Shown here one piece after another: positions 26,379 to 34,845 of a stretch of 57,698 bases of DNA (within the stretch, counting starts at the first letter, position 1; each line of letters begins with the position of its first letter). Position numbers and translations under genes: made by a program. The DNA lies in the NCBI GenBank assembly GCA_036733985.1, contig DAIMZM010000002.1, forward strand, positions 1 to 57,698, given 5' to 3'. The DNA comes from DAIMZM01 sp036733985 (GTDB lineage Bacteria; Bacillota; Dehalobacteriia; UBA4068). The notes under the pieces were generated by a model. The model was not told the origin of the DNA. It did no database searches and was given only the letters and a program-made list of their open reading frames with translations.

Positions 26379-26756
26379 ATGAAGAAAACCAAACGCGGTC
26401 TTCTGCTCTGCCTTTCCGGGGCCGCCATTTACCCCCTGCTGGAAATTGCCTGGCGGGGGCACAGCCATTGGGCCATGTCCCTGGCCGGCGGCCTGTGCCT
26501 GCCCCTGCTCTGGCGCTTGCAGCGGGGCAAAAAGCGCAGCCTCAGGCAAAACTGCCTGCTGGGGGCGGCCCTGATCACCGGCGTTGAATTCATCTTCGGC
26601 TGCGTGTTCAATAAATGGCTGCATTGGCAGATCTGGGATTATTCCCATTTGCCCATGAATCTGCTGGGCCAGGTCTGCCTGCCTTTTACCGCCCTGTGGT
26701 TCCTGCTCTGCATACCGGTTTTTTCCCTGCTGGCTAAACTGCGGCCTAACGCTTGA
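26379..26756 (+). CDS. Small membrane protein, putative ABC-transporter type IV (CmpB-like) family
   Basis: 125 residues with about four membrane segments. EFIFGCVFNKWLHWQIWDYS followed by PMNLLGQVCLPFTALWFLL is the signature of a clostridial membrane family (PF06541, as I recall) annotated as a putative ABC permease. Function is not established and no ATPase lies beside it. The ribosome site lies inside the preceding terminator stem. Its last 11 bp overlap the end of the convergent LysM-GH18 gene. Confidence 0.7.
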   Translation: MKKTKRGLLLCLSGAAIYPLLEIAWRGHSHWAMSLAGGLCLPLLWRLQRGKKRSLRQNCLLGAALITGVEFIFGCVFNKWLHWQIWDYSHLPMNLLGQVCLPFTALWFLLCIPVFSLLAKLRPNA

Positions 26757-28023
26757 TGGTCTGCAGCAGATTGATCAGCATCCAGTTCTGGGTAAAGGGG
26801 CGCATGATGGTCCAATAGCCCACCCCTCGGAGCCGGAGTTCCTCCGCCAGGGTCAACTTAGCCAGGATGCTGCGCACATCCTCGAACCAGACCACATGCT
26901 CCACCCCTTCCGGGGTAAAGTAGTGGAAATAGGGGGCCATGGCCTCCCGGTCGAATTCAATGGCGGCATTGTTTTGATAAGCGATGTCCAGGGCTTCCTG
27001 ATTGCCGATGGTCACAGCCCGGCGGCCCTCCACATAAGGCAGGGTCCAATCATAGCCATAATTGGGAATGCCCAGCAGGATCTTTTCCCTGGGGATTTCG
27101 CTGATCCCGTATTCCGCCACCCGCCGCACTTCCTGGATGGGAGCCACCGCCATGGGCGGGCCGTAGGAATAGCCCCATTCATAAGTCATCAGCAGCAGCA
27201 GGTCGGCGATCTGGCCCAGGCGGTAATAATCTTGCCCCTCATAAAGCAGGCCCGGCTGCTCCGCGTAATACTTGGGCGCCAGGGCAATGCTGAGCAGATA
27301 GCCCTCCGCATGGAGCAGGGGGGCCAGCTCTTGGGCAAAGCGGATATAGGCCTCTTTGTCCTCAGCCTTCACATACTCAAAATCCAGATCCAGCCCCTGA
27401 TAGCCCTTGGCCTCCATGGTGGCCAGGATCTGGCGGATCAGATTGGTTCTGGCCCGGTCGCTCTGGAGCACCGCGCTGATCAGGTCATTGTCAAACATAC
27501 CTTCCGCCGTCAGGGGCGCCAGCACCATAAAAGGCTTGACCCCGGCGCCCCGGGACGTCAGCACCAGTTCCTCGTCGTCATTAAGGGATATCAGATTGCC
27601 CGCCTGGTCAAAACCATAAGCAAAAACATAGAGCAAAGACAAATAGGGCAGGGTGCCGCTGAGCAAGCGACGCTCCACAAAGGGGTAGGCATAGCCCCCC
27701 ACCACCAGTTCCCGGCCCGGCTCCTCGCCAAAGGAAACGGTCAGCTCCTGGCCGGGGCGGATCAAGGGCATCCCCTCCAGCTGGGGATTGTTGCGGTAGA
27801 GCGCATCCACCGTGGTTTGATAGAGAATGGCGATGCTATAGAGCGTTTCCCCCCGGCCCACGGTATGTACCACAGCCGGCCTGGCGATCAGCAGCGCTTG
27901 GCCTACCACCAGCCGGTCCGGATTGTCCAGGCCGTTGATATCAGCCAGCAGGCTGGCGGATACGCCGTACCGTTGGGCAATGGCGTTTAGCGTATCCCCG
28001 GATTTCACCACATAAATGTCCAT
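26746..28023 (-). CDS. LysM-GH18 spore peptidoglycan hydrolase (SleL/YaaH-like)
   Basis: 425 residues, no signal peptide. Two LysM repeats (residues about 3-47 and 51-96) bind peptidoglycan. A glycoside hydrolase 18 domain (about 108-420) carries the catalytic DxDxE as D212, D214, E216 in GLDLDFEY. The architecture matches SleL/YaaH, an N-acetylglucosaminidase that degrades cortex during germination; lack of a signal peptide fits loading from the mother cell. The GGGAGG ribosome site is locked in a 13-bp hairpin. It is convergent with the preceding plus-strand gene. Confidence 0.9.
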   Translation of the reverse strand: MDIYVVKSGDTLNAIAQRYGVSASLLADINGLDNPDRLVVGQALLIARPAVVHTVGRGETLYSIAILYQTTVDALYRNNPQLEGMPLIRPGQELTVSFGEEPGRELVVGGYAYPFVERRLLSGTLPYLSLLYVFAYGFDQAGNLISLNDDEELVLTSRGAGVKPFMVLAPLTAEGMFDNDLISAVLQSDRARTNLIRQILATMEAKGYQGLDLDFEYVKAEDKEAYIRFAQELAPLLHAEGYLLSIALAPKYYAEQPGLLYEGQDYYRLGQIADLLLLMTYEWGYSYGPPMAVAPIQEVRRVAEYGISEIPREKILLGIPNYGYDWTLPYVEGRRAVTIGNQEALDIAYQNNAAIEFDREAMAPYFHYFTPEGVEHVVWFEDVRSILAKLTLAEELRLRGVGYWTIMRPFTQNWMLINLLQTIKR

Positions 28024-28031
28024 AAATTAAA

Positions 28032-28064
28032 CCTCCCTCCCGCACATAGTATGCGGAAGGGAGG
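28032..28064 (-). promoter_or_regulatory. Hairpin enclosing the ribosome site of the LysM-GH18 gene
   Basis: Minus strand CCTCCCTTCCGCA, 7-nt loop, TGCGGGAGGGAGG: 13 paired bases with one G-U. The 3' arm is the Shine-Dalgarno sequence eight bases before the ATG at 28023. No U tract follows, so it is not a standard terminator; translation control or a transcript-end signal for rubredoxin are possible. Confidence 0.65.
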
Positions 28065-28117
28065 CCGGCTTATGAATGATTCAGCAGAGCTTTTCGGTCA
28101 GGTTTTTCGGCTTAGGT

Positions 28118-28255
28118 TTAGGCTAAAGTAAAGTTTTCTTTGCCAGCGCCGCATAAAGGGCAGGTCCAATCATCCGGCAGATCAATGAAGGCTACGCCGT
28201 CATTTTCAGCGGGATCATACACATAACCGCAGACCTCGCACACATATTTTTGCAT
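28118..28255 (-). CDS. Rubredoxin, short 45-residue form
   Basis: One-electron carrier with a Cys4 iron site: C6-x2-C9 (CEVCGYVYDP) and C32-x2-C35 (CPLCGAGK). At 45 residues it lacks about seven residues of the usual loop between the two cysteine pairs, as in the short rubredoxin of Desulfovibrio desulfuricans. Start 28255 is set by GGAGG ten bases upstream; a longer in-frame reading has no homology. Its own promoter lies just upstream. A rubredoxin-reductase-like flavoprotein precedes it, suggesting an NADH-to-rubredoxin route for oxygen or peroxide reduction. Confidence 0.95.
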   Translation of the reverse strand: MQKYVCEVCGYVYDPAENDGVAFIDLPDDWTCPLCGAGKENFTLA

Positions 28256-28334
28256 CTCCTCAAACCCTCCTTTGTTATTGTCGGGGCTCGGAGCCCCCCT
28301 GGTTCGGCGGCAGCTCCGTAGCCTGCTAATCTGT

Positions 28335-28363
28335 ATTATAAAGAGGGTTTGCTTAACTTGCAA
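28335..28363 (-). promoter_or_regulatory. Promoter of rubredoxin gene
   Basis: Minus strand TTGCAA, 17-bp spacer, TATAAT (28340-28335), in the flavoprotein-rubredoxin gap. Predicted start near 28328. Confidence 0.7.
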
Positions 28364-28386
28364 GCATTATTTGCGGCAATAATGAT

Positions 28387-29541
28387 TCAGCCCAGGCCGG
28401 CCAAAAGGGCCAGGGCCTCGTCCCGGGCAGCGCCCGCGTCCACCAGCTTTTTCAGCCTGACCATGGGCTGGGTATCGCCGATCAGCTCCGCGCCCACCAG
28501 CTTATCCTCAGCAAAAAACAGCTTGGCAAAGCGGCCGGTTGTCCCGTCCTTGCGGCTGATCCCATCCTCCGCGGTAATATCGCCAAAGCTCCAGATCTTG
28601 GTGCCCATGGCGTTCATCAGATAAGAAGGCTGCTCCGGCAGATAGGTCTGGTCGCCGCCGGCGGCATTGGCCCCGGCCACAGCGCCCTGGGCCATGGCGG
28701 CAGTCCACAGGCCAATGGTACGGCCCTGGTATTCGGCGCAGTCCCCGGCGGAATACACATCCGGCAGGGAGGTGCGCATATGATCATCCACCATAATAGC
28801 CCGGCCGCAGTCCAGGCCCAGATTCTGGCCCAGCTGGTACACGCTTTTGATTCCGGCGGCGAAAATCACCACCCCGGCGTCAAAGGCCCGGCCATCGGCC
28901 AGCACCGCCCGGCTTTCGTCAATATAGTCCAGATTGCCGTTTAAGGCCACGTCCAGGCCGGCGTTTTCCACCACGTTCAGGAAAAAGACGCTGCCTTCCT
29001 TATCCAGCTGGCGGGCCATCAGCCGGTCGCCCCGGCCGATAATGGTCACATCCCGCCCTTCCCGGGACAGATGCCAGGCAGCTTCCAGGCCCAGCAGGCC
29101 GTCGCCGACGATGACCGCGGGGCCGGGGATGGCCTGGATATGCTCGATATCCGTCAGGAAGCGCAGGGCCCGCACATGATCCCGGTCATTGCCCCGGGCC
29201 TCGGGCAGATTGCCCCTGGCCCCGGTGGCCAGGATCAGTTTATCATAAGTCAGCTGGCTGCCGTCGGCAAACTTGACCAACCGCTGCTCGCCGTTGATGG
29301 CGGTGGCCCGGATCATCAGCGCTGCGATGCGGTTGGTTTCGAACCATTGTTCATTGCGCACCGTCAGCTTGGCCACATCGCCGCCGGAAAACAGTTCGCA
29401 GATGCGGGGGCGGTAATAGGGCAGGCGGCCTTCGCCGCAGCAGAGATAGACCGCCGCCGCCGGATCCTGCTCCCGGGCAGCCTGAGCCGCGGACAGGCCG
29501 GCAATGCCGCCGCCGATGATCACGATTTTCTGCTCAGCCAT
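28387..29541 (-). CDS. FAD-dependent pyridine nucleotide oxidoreductase (NADH:rubredoxin reductase-like)
   Basis: 384 residues. N-terminal FAD-binding IVIIGGGIAGLSAA, central NAD(P)H-binding VIVGDGLLGLEAAWHLS, and FAD motif VYSAGDCAEYQG. An LPYYRPRI segment resembles that of NROR, nitrite-reductase-like and rubredoxin reductases. It lacks a redox-active CxxC or the active-site cysteine expected of NADH oxidase/CoA-disulfide reductase. With rubredoxin directly downstream, NADH:rubredoxin oxidoreductase is the best guess. The ATG follows GAGGAGGT. Confidence 0.82.
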   Translation of the reverse strand: MAEQKIVIIGGGIAGLSAAQAAREQDPAAAVYLCCGEGRLPYYRPRICELFSGGDVAKLTVRNEQWFETNRIAALMIRATAINGEQRLVKFADGSQLTYDKLILATGARGNLPEARGNDRDHVRALRFLTDIEHIQAIPGPAVIVGDGLLGLEAAWHLSREGRDVTIIGRGDRLMARQLDKEGSVFFLNVVENAGLDVALNGNLDYIDESRAVLADGRAFDAGVVIFAAGIKSVYQLGQNLGLDCGRAIMVDDHMRTSLPDVYSAGDCAEYQGRTIGLWTAAMAQGAVAGANAAGGDQTYLPEQPSYLMNAMGTKIWSFGDITAEDGISRKDGTTGRFAKLFFAEDKLVGAELIGDTQPMVRLKKLVDAGAARDEALALLAGLG

Positions 29542-29583
29542 GGGATACCTCCTCAAGTATCAGTCTATGTACCGCCGGATGGG

Positions 29584-30240
29584 CTACATGTTTTGCAGGT
29601 CCTGCATCAGCCGGTTCCAGTCCACGCCGTTTTGGAAAGCGTCGCCAAAGAGGGAGGCCAGCATAGCGCCGGCCACCACCGCCAGCACCACGCCGATGAC
29701 GATCATAATGGCCGCCAGGATCAGGCCGGCTTTGAACATATTGCGCTTGCTGGGATTGACCTTTTTGCCGAAAGCCCAGCCAAAGATCATGATCAGATAA
29801 ACCAGGGCGGGCAGGAACATGATCAGGGTATTGACTGGGGCGGGCAGCTCCACGGAGGCGGCCAATACGCCTATGGCGGTGCTGAGCACCAGAGGGATGA
29901 CCATCAGCAGCAGGAAGGTGCCCAGCCAATTGCCCACGGAGACAATGGGGGCCTGGATGTCGGCGAACAGCTGGCGCTGATTGGGCAGGGGCGTGGCGGG
30001 GGTAAAGCCCGGCTGGGGTTGGATCGGGGCCTGGTACTGCTTGGCGGCCGGGGCCGGGGGCGTCAGCGGCTGCTGGGGACGGTTGGGGGCCGCCGGCGGC
30101 ACCATGGTGCCGTTATAAGGCTGGCTGCCTAAAGGGGGCAAAGTCGCGGAACTGGAAAGGGGCGTATCCAGCTTTGTGCCGCAGGATAGGCAGAAGATAT
30201 TATTCTCGCCGACTTCCGCGCCGCAGCTAGGGCATTTCAT
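29584..30240 (-). CDS. Zinc-ribbon membrane protein of unknown function
   Basis: 218 residues. N-terminal zinc ribbon (CPSCG, then CLSCG; CxxC pairs), a proline/alanine/glutamine-rich linker to about residue 85, then about three membrane segments (VGNWLGTFLLLMVIPLVL; LIMFLPALVYLIMIFGWAFG; AGLILAAIMIVIGVVLAVVAG). Such zinc-ribbon membrane proteins are common in Clostridia with no known role. Start 30240 has AAAGGA well placed; an ATG three codons earlier is too close to it. Stands alone between the flavoprotein and the surface protein. Confidence 0.75.
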   Translation of the reverse strand: MKCPSCGAEVGENNIFCLSCGTKLDTPLSSSATLPPLGSQPYNGTMVPPAAPNRPQQPLTPPAPAAKQYQAPIQPQPGFTPATPLPNQRQLFADIQAPIVSVGNWLGTFLLLMVIPLVLSTAIGVLAASVELPAPVNTLIMFLPALVYLIMIFGWAFGKKVNPSKRNMFKAGLILAAIMIVIGVVLAVVAGAMLASLFGDAFQNGVDWNRLMQDLQNM

Positions 30241-30406
30241 ATACATCATCCTTTCATCTGGCTGTATTTTACTTAAACTACTTTGGTTAGCTTATATTCT
30301 CCGCATCTTTGGCAAATTCCTCCAGCATCCGAAAGTTTTACCCCGGAGCAGGGGATATTCAGTTTGAGGAAAATTTTTTTTGTCAGTATCTGTAAAATCG
30401 GCGCAT

Positions 30407-30442
30407 AAAAAAGGAGGCCCCGGCGGGGGGCCTCCTTTTTTT
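30407..30442. terminator. Bidirectional terminator after the surface protein gene
   Basis: 14-bp perfect stem AAAAAAGGAGGCCC/GGGCCTCCTTTTTT with A and T tracts on both sides. It lies 27 bp after the surface protein stop. The remaining sequence to 30240 is AT-rich and shows no gene. Confidence 0.88.
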
Positions 30443-30468
30443 AAAATTCCAGGTTTAAGGCGTCAAAC

Positions 30469-33400
30469 TCAGTTGGGCACATAGCCGCCATTGGTGTTGA
30501 CATTGATCGTCTTGGTGCTGGCGGTATAGGTCACGGAGAAGTCCATGGCGCTGCCCATATCCCGGACCATCACATAGTTGGTGCCGTCGATGTTGAAGGC
30601 CATCGGATAAATGGCGCTGCCATCCAGGATAAAGCGCTGGCTGCTGGCGGTGTACTTCCTGTAGGCGGGCAGGGCGGAGAGCTCGTCGCCCCGCTTCACA
30701 TAATTGCCGCCCATGGCCATGGTGGCGGTCTGGGTGCTGTCGCTGAAGTCCAGGGAGAACTTCTTGCTGGTGTTCATCAGCAGCGCGGCCAGGTCGCGGA
30801 GCTTGACAAAGTTATTGCCGTTGATATTGTAAGCGGCCAGGGTGTAGTTGGTGCCGTTGATGCTGATATTCTGGTTGCTCACCTGGATCCTGGGGCTGGC
30901 GGGAATGCGGTAGACAGACACATAGTACAGGGTGGTGTTGCTGCCGCTCTTCACCGTGATGACGAAGGTGTTCAGGCCTTCGGCCAGGTTGAAGGTGCCG
31001 TAAGCGCTGCCGGTGCCGGTCTGGCTGCCCAGGCTGCCCGCGCTGTAGCCGTTAATGGCCACAGTGGCCTTGCTGTTCTCGGCATAAGCGCCGATGGTGG
31101 TGCTGCTGGCGCTGGTATAGCTGGTATAGCTGGTGATTTTGCCGGAGAAGGCCGGGGTCAGGTAGCCGCCGGAAACGGTCAGGGATTTCAGGGCGCTGTC
31201 GCCGGAGCGGTTCATGGTGATGGTGTAGCTCTCATGCTCCTCGCAATCCTCGGCGATCACATGCACCGTGTATTTGAAGCTGTTGGTCTTGGTGCTGAGG
31301 CCGCTGATATTCCAATCCTTGGAGCTGCTGGTGCTGTAGAGGTCGTAGCCCTCGATGATCATGTAAGCGTTGCTGTCGGAGAGCTTGGCGCTGATCCGCG
31401 CATAGGTGGCGTCGCTGCCGATGCCCGCGCTGTAGCTCTTGGTGCCGCTCTTGAAGTCCGGGCTCAGAGAGACGGAGGAGAGGCTGCTGCTCTTGGTGCC
31501 GGCTTTCAGGGAGAGGGCGGAGAGGGCCGCGTCGTCGTCGTCGTTCTTGCTGGCAGTGTAGATCACGACCTCAAATTCTTCGTCGTCGATGGTGAAGATA
31601 TCACCCGCGCTGACCGGAACCCAATCGCCTTCCACATTTTCGTCATCGTCGTCTTCATGATAGACCTTTTCATCGGATTCGATGTTCAGGTAAGTACTGC
31701 CCGAGCTACCGTTAGGACGGAAGACATAAATCTTATCGCTGCCGTAGAAGGCCAGGTATTCATCACCCTTGCCGTCGTCCTTGCTGGTGGCCTCTACGGA
31801 ATCGATCAGGCTGTCGGTGCCGGCGGTGCCGTCCGGCTTAATTTCCAGGCGGTAATCCTTAACGCCGTCATAAGTGAACCAGACATAAGTAGTGCCGTCC
31901 AGGGGGATTTCCCAATAGCTGCCCTCATCGTCGGCGTCTTTGGCCTTGCTTTGGGTGGTATTATAACCGTATTCGACATTCTTAACCTCGCTGTTACTGG
32001 GGAATTTCAGGTAAACATTGCCATCGTCCCAGTCCTCGTTCACTTTTACGGATTTATTGGCTTTGGAGCTGGGGAAATCCACGGATTCATAGTCGCTGCT
32101 GCTTTTGGCCGCTTCACAAACCTTGACCGTGAAGGCAGCGCTGTCGGGGTTAATAGTCAGGGTGTAGGTATCGTCGATATAAACATAGGTGGTGCCGTCC
32201 ACAGGCACTTCGTAGAAGTCGTCTTTCTCTGAAATTTCCTTCTTACTGGTTTGGCTATCGTTTTTGTACTCTACTTCGCCAACATTCTGATTAAACTGCA
32301 GCCAGACTTTGGAACCCCAGCTGCTGGTCAGGGTGATGCTGTCGGTTTTTCTGCTGCTGGTAAAGTCGAAGTCCAAATCGTAAGTCGCGCTGGTGCTCTT
32401 GGAGCTGTAGGCGGTGCCGGTGAGGGCGGCGCTACGATCCAGTGTATAAGTCTGCTGTACGCCGTCAACGGTGATGTAGAGCTTGTTTTTACTGGTGTCG
32501 TCGTTCAGGGTAATTTTGTAGATCTTGTTAGCGGCTGCCCCCTCAGGTGCGGCGGCCGTTGCAGCATTGCCAGTATGCGTAGCCGTGCCTGTCTCAATGG
32601 TCAAGTCCTTCAACGCCGTGGTAGAGGTGGTGCGCACATAGATTGGGTTATTGGTACCGACATAAATCGTGCCGCTGCCCTTGTTGGAGCTCCCGCCGCT
32701 AAGAGTGGGAGACATGCTGCTGCTGGCGGAAAAATTCAGCGGAACCAAAGCCGCGCTCTTGGTCAGGGTGAAGGTATACTCCTGGTCAGTGGTACCATCA
32801 AGAGCCATGACCTTAACCTTGACTGTAATTGTGTTGCCCCAAGAACCGCCGGAACCCAATCTTATTTTTCCTGAGAAGGTACCGTCCTCTATGCTGCCGT
32901 TGCTTTGATAGGTATAATTACCACCATTGAACGTAACATCGTCATCGTAGTTACCACTCGCTGCACCAACATGTGACCCGGTAAAGGTGCCGGAGATTTC
33001 CAGATATCCATCATCCGCTGGCGCGTCATACGAAGCGGTTCCCTTAAAATCAGCGCCAATTGAAATCGTGGAACTGCCAAGCTTGAAGCTATTCAGCACG
33101 GGGGTATCATAGTCCTTATAAATTTTAAAGGTATAGGTTGTGGCAGATTCGCCGTTTTGAGGAGCGACATAAACAGAAAAATTACTAATTGTTGTAGTCT
33201 CGATTGTGCCGTTAAAAAGAGCTGCGCCCGTATCCGGATTTACCGACACATGTTCTGAAGCGGTAATTGTGGCATTAGCGCTCGCATTACTGAAGGCGAT
33301 CGAAATTTTGTTAGTGAGTTTAGGAACATGAAGAGAAAAAGTGTTGCCACTTGAAGTAATACTACCCGTTCCAGCTGGCGTAACAGTTAACGCGCCAACT

Positions 33401-33834
33401 GTAAGGGTGTTTCCGTCAGTACCCACATAGGCATTGATGGTGCCGGAATAACCGGAAGCCGTCACTTTGGCGTAAGAACCATCCGCACCGGTAGCAGAAA
33501 ACTGTATCTCCCAAGAAACTGTTTTTTTGCCGGTAGTAGCAAAGTTTATGGAACTAACAGATAAGCCAGTAATTTGAGCGTCTTGGGCAAGTGAATCAGT
33601 AGACGTGGAATTAGTCGTGGTGCCACCACTAGTCACTGCAAGGCGATAGTAACCCGCAGTGGGTGCTTTATACGTGGTGCTACTGTAAGCAACAGTTAAA
33701 GTATCAGTAGTGCCACCAAGCAGCTTTGCGCTGGTATCGGCAGGAACAGTGGCTGTTACTGGCGCTGCCAAGGCTGTCGCCGCGAAGGCAAAGACCAGGG
33801 TCAATGCCAGCAGCATAACAAGTACTTTCTTCAT
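30469..33834 (-). CDS. Large secreted surface protein with cadherin-like domains and copper-amine-oxidase-like C terminus
   Basis: 1121 residues. Signal peptide with cleavage near TALA-A (residues 23-24). Ser/Thr/Gly-rich beta-sandwich repeats follow. Three related units in the middle share a (P)VDGTTYVYI/PLDGTTYVWF core. Near 770-970 lie two cadherin-like beta-sandwich units (DDDAALSALSLKAG to YTITMNR; ALKSLTVSGGYLTPAF to YYVSVYR). The last about 135 residues resemble the copper amine oxidase N-terminal domain (NGNNFVKLRDLAALLM, GTNYVMVRDMGSAM), used as a cell-surface module in Clostridia, not as an enzyme. The N-terminal third is clearly more AT-rich than the rest. Strong AAGGAGG site. Function unknown: surface layer or adhesion. 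Confidence 0.82.
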   Translation of the reverse strand: MKKVLVMLLALTLVFAFAATALAAPVTATVPADTSAKLLGGTTDTLTVAYSSTTYKAPTAGYYRLAVTSGGTTTNSTSTDSLAQDAQITGLSVSSINFATTGKKTVSWEIQFSATGADGSYAKVTASGYSGTINAYVGTDGNTLTVGALTVTPAGTGSITSSGNTFSLHVPKLTNKISIAFSNASANATITASEHVSVNPDTGAALFNGTIETTTISNFSVYVAPQNGESATTYTFKIYKDYDTPVLNSFKLGSSTISIGADFKGTASYDAPADDGYLEISGTFTGSHVGAASGNYDDDVTFNGGNYTYQSNGSIEDGTFSGKIRLGSGGSWGNTITVKVKVMALDGTTDQEYTFTLTKSAALVPLNFSASSSMSPTLSGGSSNKGSGTIYVGTNNPIYVRTTSTTALKDLTIETGTATHTGNAATAAAPEGAAANKIYKITLNDDTSKNKLYITVDGVQQTYTLDRSAALTGTAYSSKSTSATYDLDFDFTSSRKTDSITLTSSWGSKVWLQFNQNVGEVEYKNDSQTSKKEISEKDDFYEVPVDGTTYVYIDDTYTLTINPDSAAFTVKVCEAAKSSSDYESVDFPSSKANKSVKVNEDWDDGNVYLKFPSNSEVKNVEYGYNTTQSKAKDADDEGSYWEIPLDGTTYVWFTYDGVKDYRLEIKPDGTAGTDSLIDSVEATSKDDGKGDEYLAFYGSDKIYVFRPNGSSGSTYLNIESDEKVYHEDDDDENVEGDWVPVSAGDIFTIDDEEFEVVIYTASKNDDDDAALSALSLKAGTKSSSLSSVSLSPDFKSGTKSYSAGIGSDATYARISAKLSDSNAYMIIEGYDLYSTSSSKDWNISGLSTKTNSFKYTVHVIAEDCEEHESYTITMNRSGDSALKSLTVSGGYLTPAFSGKITSYTSYTSASSTTIGAYAENSKATVAINGYSAGSLGSQTGTGSAYGTFNLAEGLNTFVITVKSGSNTTLYYVSVYRIPASPRIQVSNQNISINGTNYTLAAYNINGNNFVKLRDLAALLMNTSKKFSLDFSDSTQTATMAMGGNYVKRGDELSALPAYRKYTASSQRFILDGSAIYPMAFNIDGTNYVMVRDMGSAMDFSVTYTASTKTINVNTNGGYVPN

Positions 33835-34058
33835 TCTTTGATCATCCTCCTTATTTAGATAACATAAATTATTTTCAGGCGTTTTATGGCACTGCCGGGT
33901 CTGGAAAACAGACGTAAAGGGAGCGGCTTTTGTTCCGTCCCGGCAGGGGACAAAGAGAGCTGTTCCTAATCCATTACTTATTCCGTCCCCTTCCTGTTTT
34001 TCCTGCTAATTTCCATTTTTTTATTATTACAAAGGGGCTTGATTTATGCCTTTTTTTA

Positions 34059-34715
34059 TCAGCCCCGGGGCTCCGGGCTCTCCCCGGCGGGCGCTTCCGC
34101 CGCCCCTTCCGGCTGGGTCTGCTCCACGATCTCCTCCGGCGCGCCCTGGCTGGCGGCCTGCATAAAGGCGGTGATGGCGTCCACCAGCTTTTCCTTGGTG
34201 CTGTCCTTGGTCAGCACCACCATATAGCTTAAGTCCTTGGCCTGGTCATAAGCGTCCGCCACGCCGATGGTGGTTTCCACCTCGCTCATGATATCCGCTT
34301 TGGCTGTCCAGCGCAGCTTCACGGCAACCCCGTCGATGGTGGCGGTTTCCTCATGGGCGAAGCCCTTGGAGAAGCCGCTCATATTTTCCTGCTGGCCCTT
34401 GGCATAGCGGCCGGTGTAATTCTCCTCCGCAAAAGTGAACTCGATCTGGGCCATATAGCCTTCCACCAGCACGCTGCGGGTGATCAGGAAATCCTCCGGC
34501 AAATCAATGGTGATATCCAGCTCCTGCTCCAGCTTGGAAACTTCTTCCTCAGCCTCGGCCACCAGGGGGTCGCCCTCGATGGGGGTGGCTTCCGCCGGGA
34601 TATCCGTGGGGGAGGCGGGTTCTTCGCCTTCGCCTTTATCCTTATTGCAGGCGGCAAAGCTGAAAGCCAGCGCCAGGCAGAGCAGGCACAATACGACAGT
34701 GAACAGTTTTTTCAT
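34059..34715 (-). CDS. Putative lipoprotein, unknown function
   Basis: 218 residues. MKKLFTVVLCLLCLALAFSF leads to a lipobox FAAC with Cys23, then an acidic low-complexity linker (EGEEPASPTDIP). The globular part has VEGYMAQIEFTFAEENYTGRYA and VVLTKDSTKEKLVDAITAFMQ; the tail is Ala/Glu/Pro-rich. No known enzyme motif; the fold is reminiscent of DUF4367-like or serine/threonine-kinase-linked lipoproteins, but I cannot assign it. GGAGG eight bases before ATG 34715. A longer in-frame reading starting inside sppA is rejected. Confidence 0.72.
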   Translation of the reverse strand: MKKLFTVVLCLLCLALAFSFAACNKDKGEGEEPASPTDIPAEATPIEGDPLVAEAEEEVSKLEQELDITIDLPEDFLITRSVLVEGYMAQIEFTFAEENYTGRYAKGQQENMSGFSKGFAHEETATIDGVAVKLRWTAKADIMSEVETTIGVADAYDQAKDLSYMVVLTKDSTKEKLVDAITAFMQAASQGAPEEIVEQTQPEGAAEAPAGESPEPRG

Positions 34716-34845
34716 GGGTTTTTCCTCCGTTGGTGCATTGGGATAAATGCGTTGGGATCGGTGTATTGAAAACAAGCAGATACATGATAAATACAAGCCC
34801 GGGGGGCTTATTCTTGCCTGAAAAATTTGTGAAAGCCGCCGCCTT

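Noticed and set aside
33835..34058. Riboswitch (for example c-di-GMP) upstream of the surface protein
   Set aside because: The AT-rich leader has CCAGACCCGGCAGTGCC-like sequence, but none of the conserved riboswitch cores could be matched.
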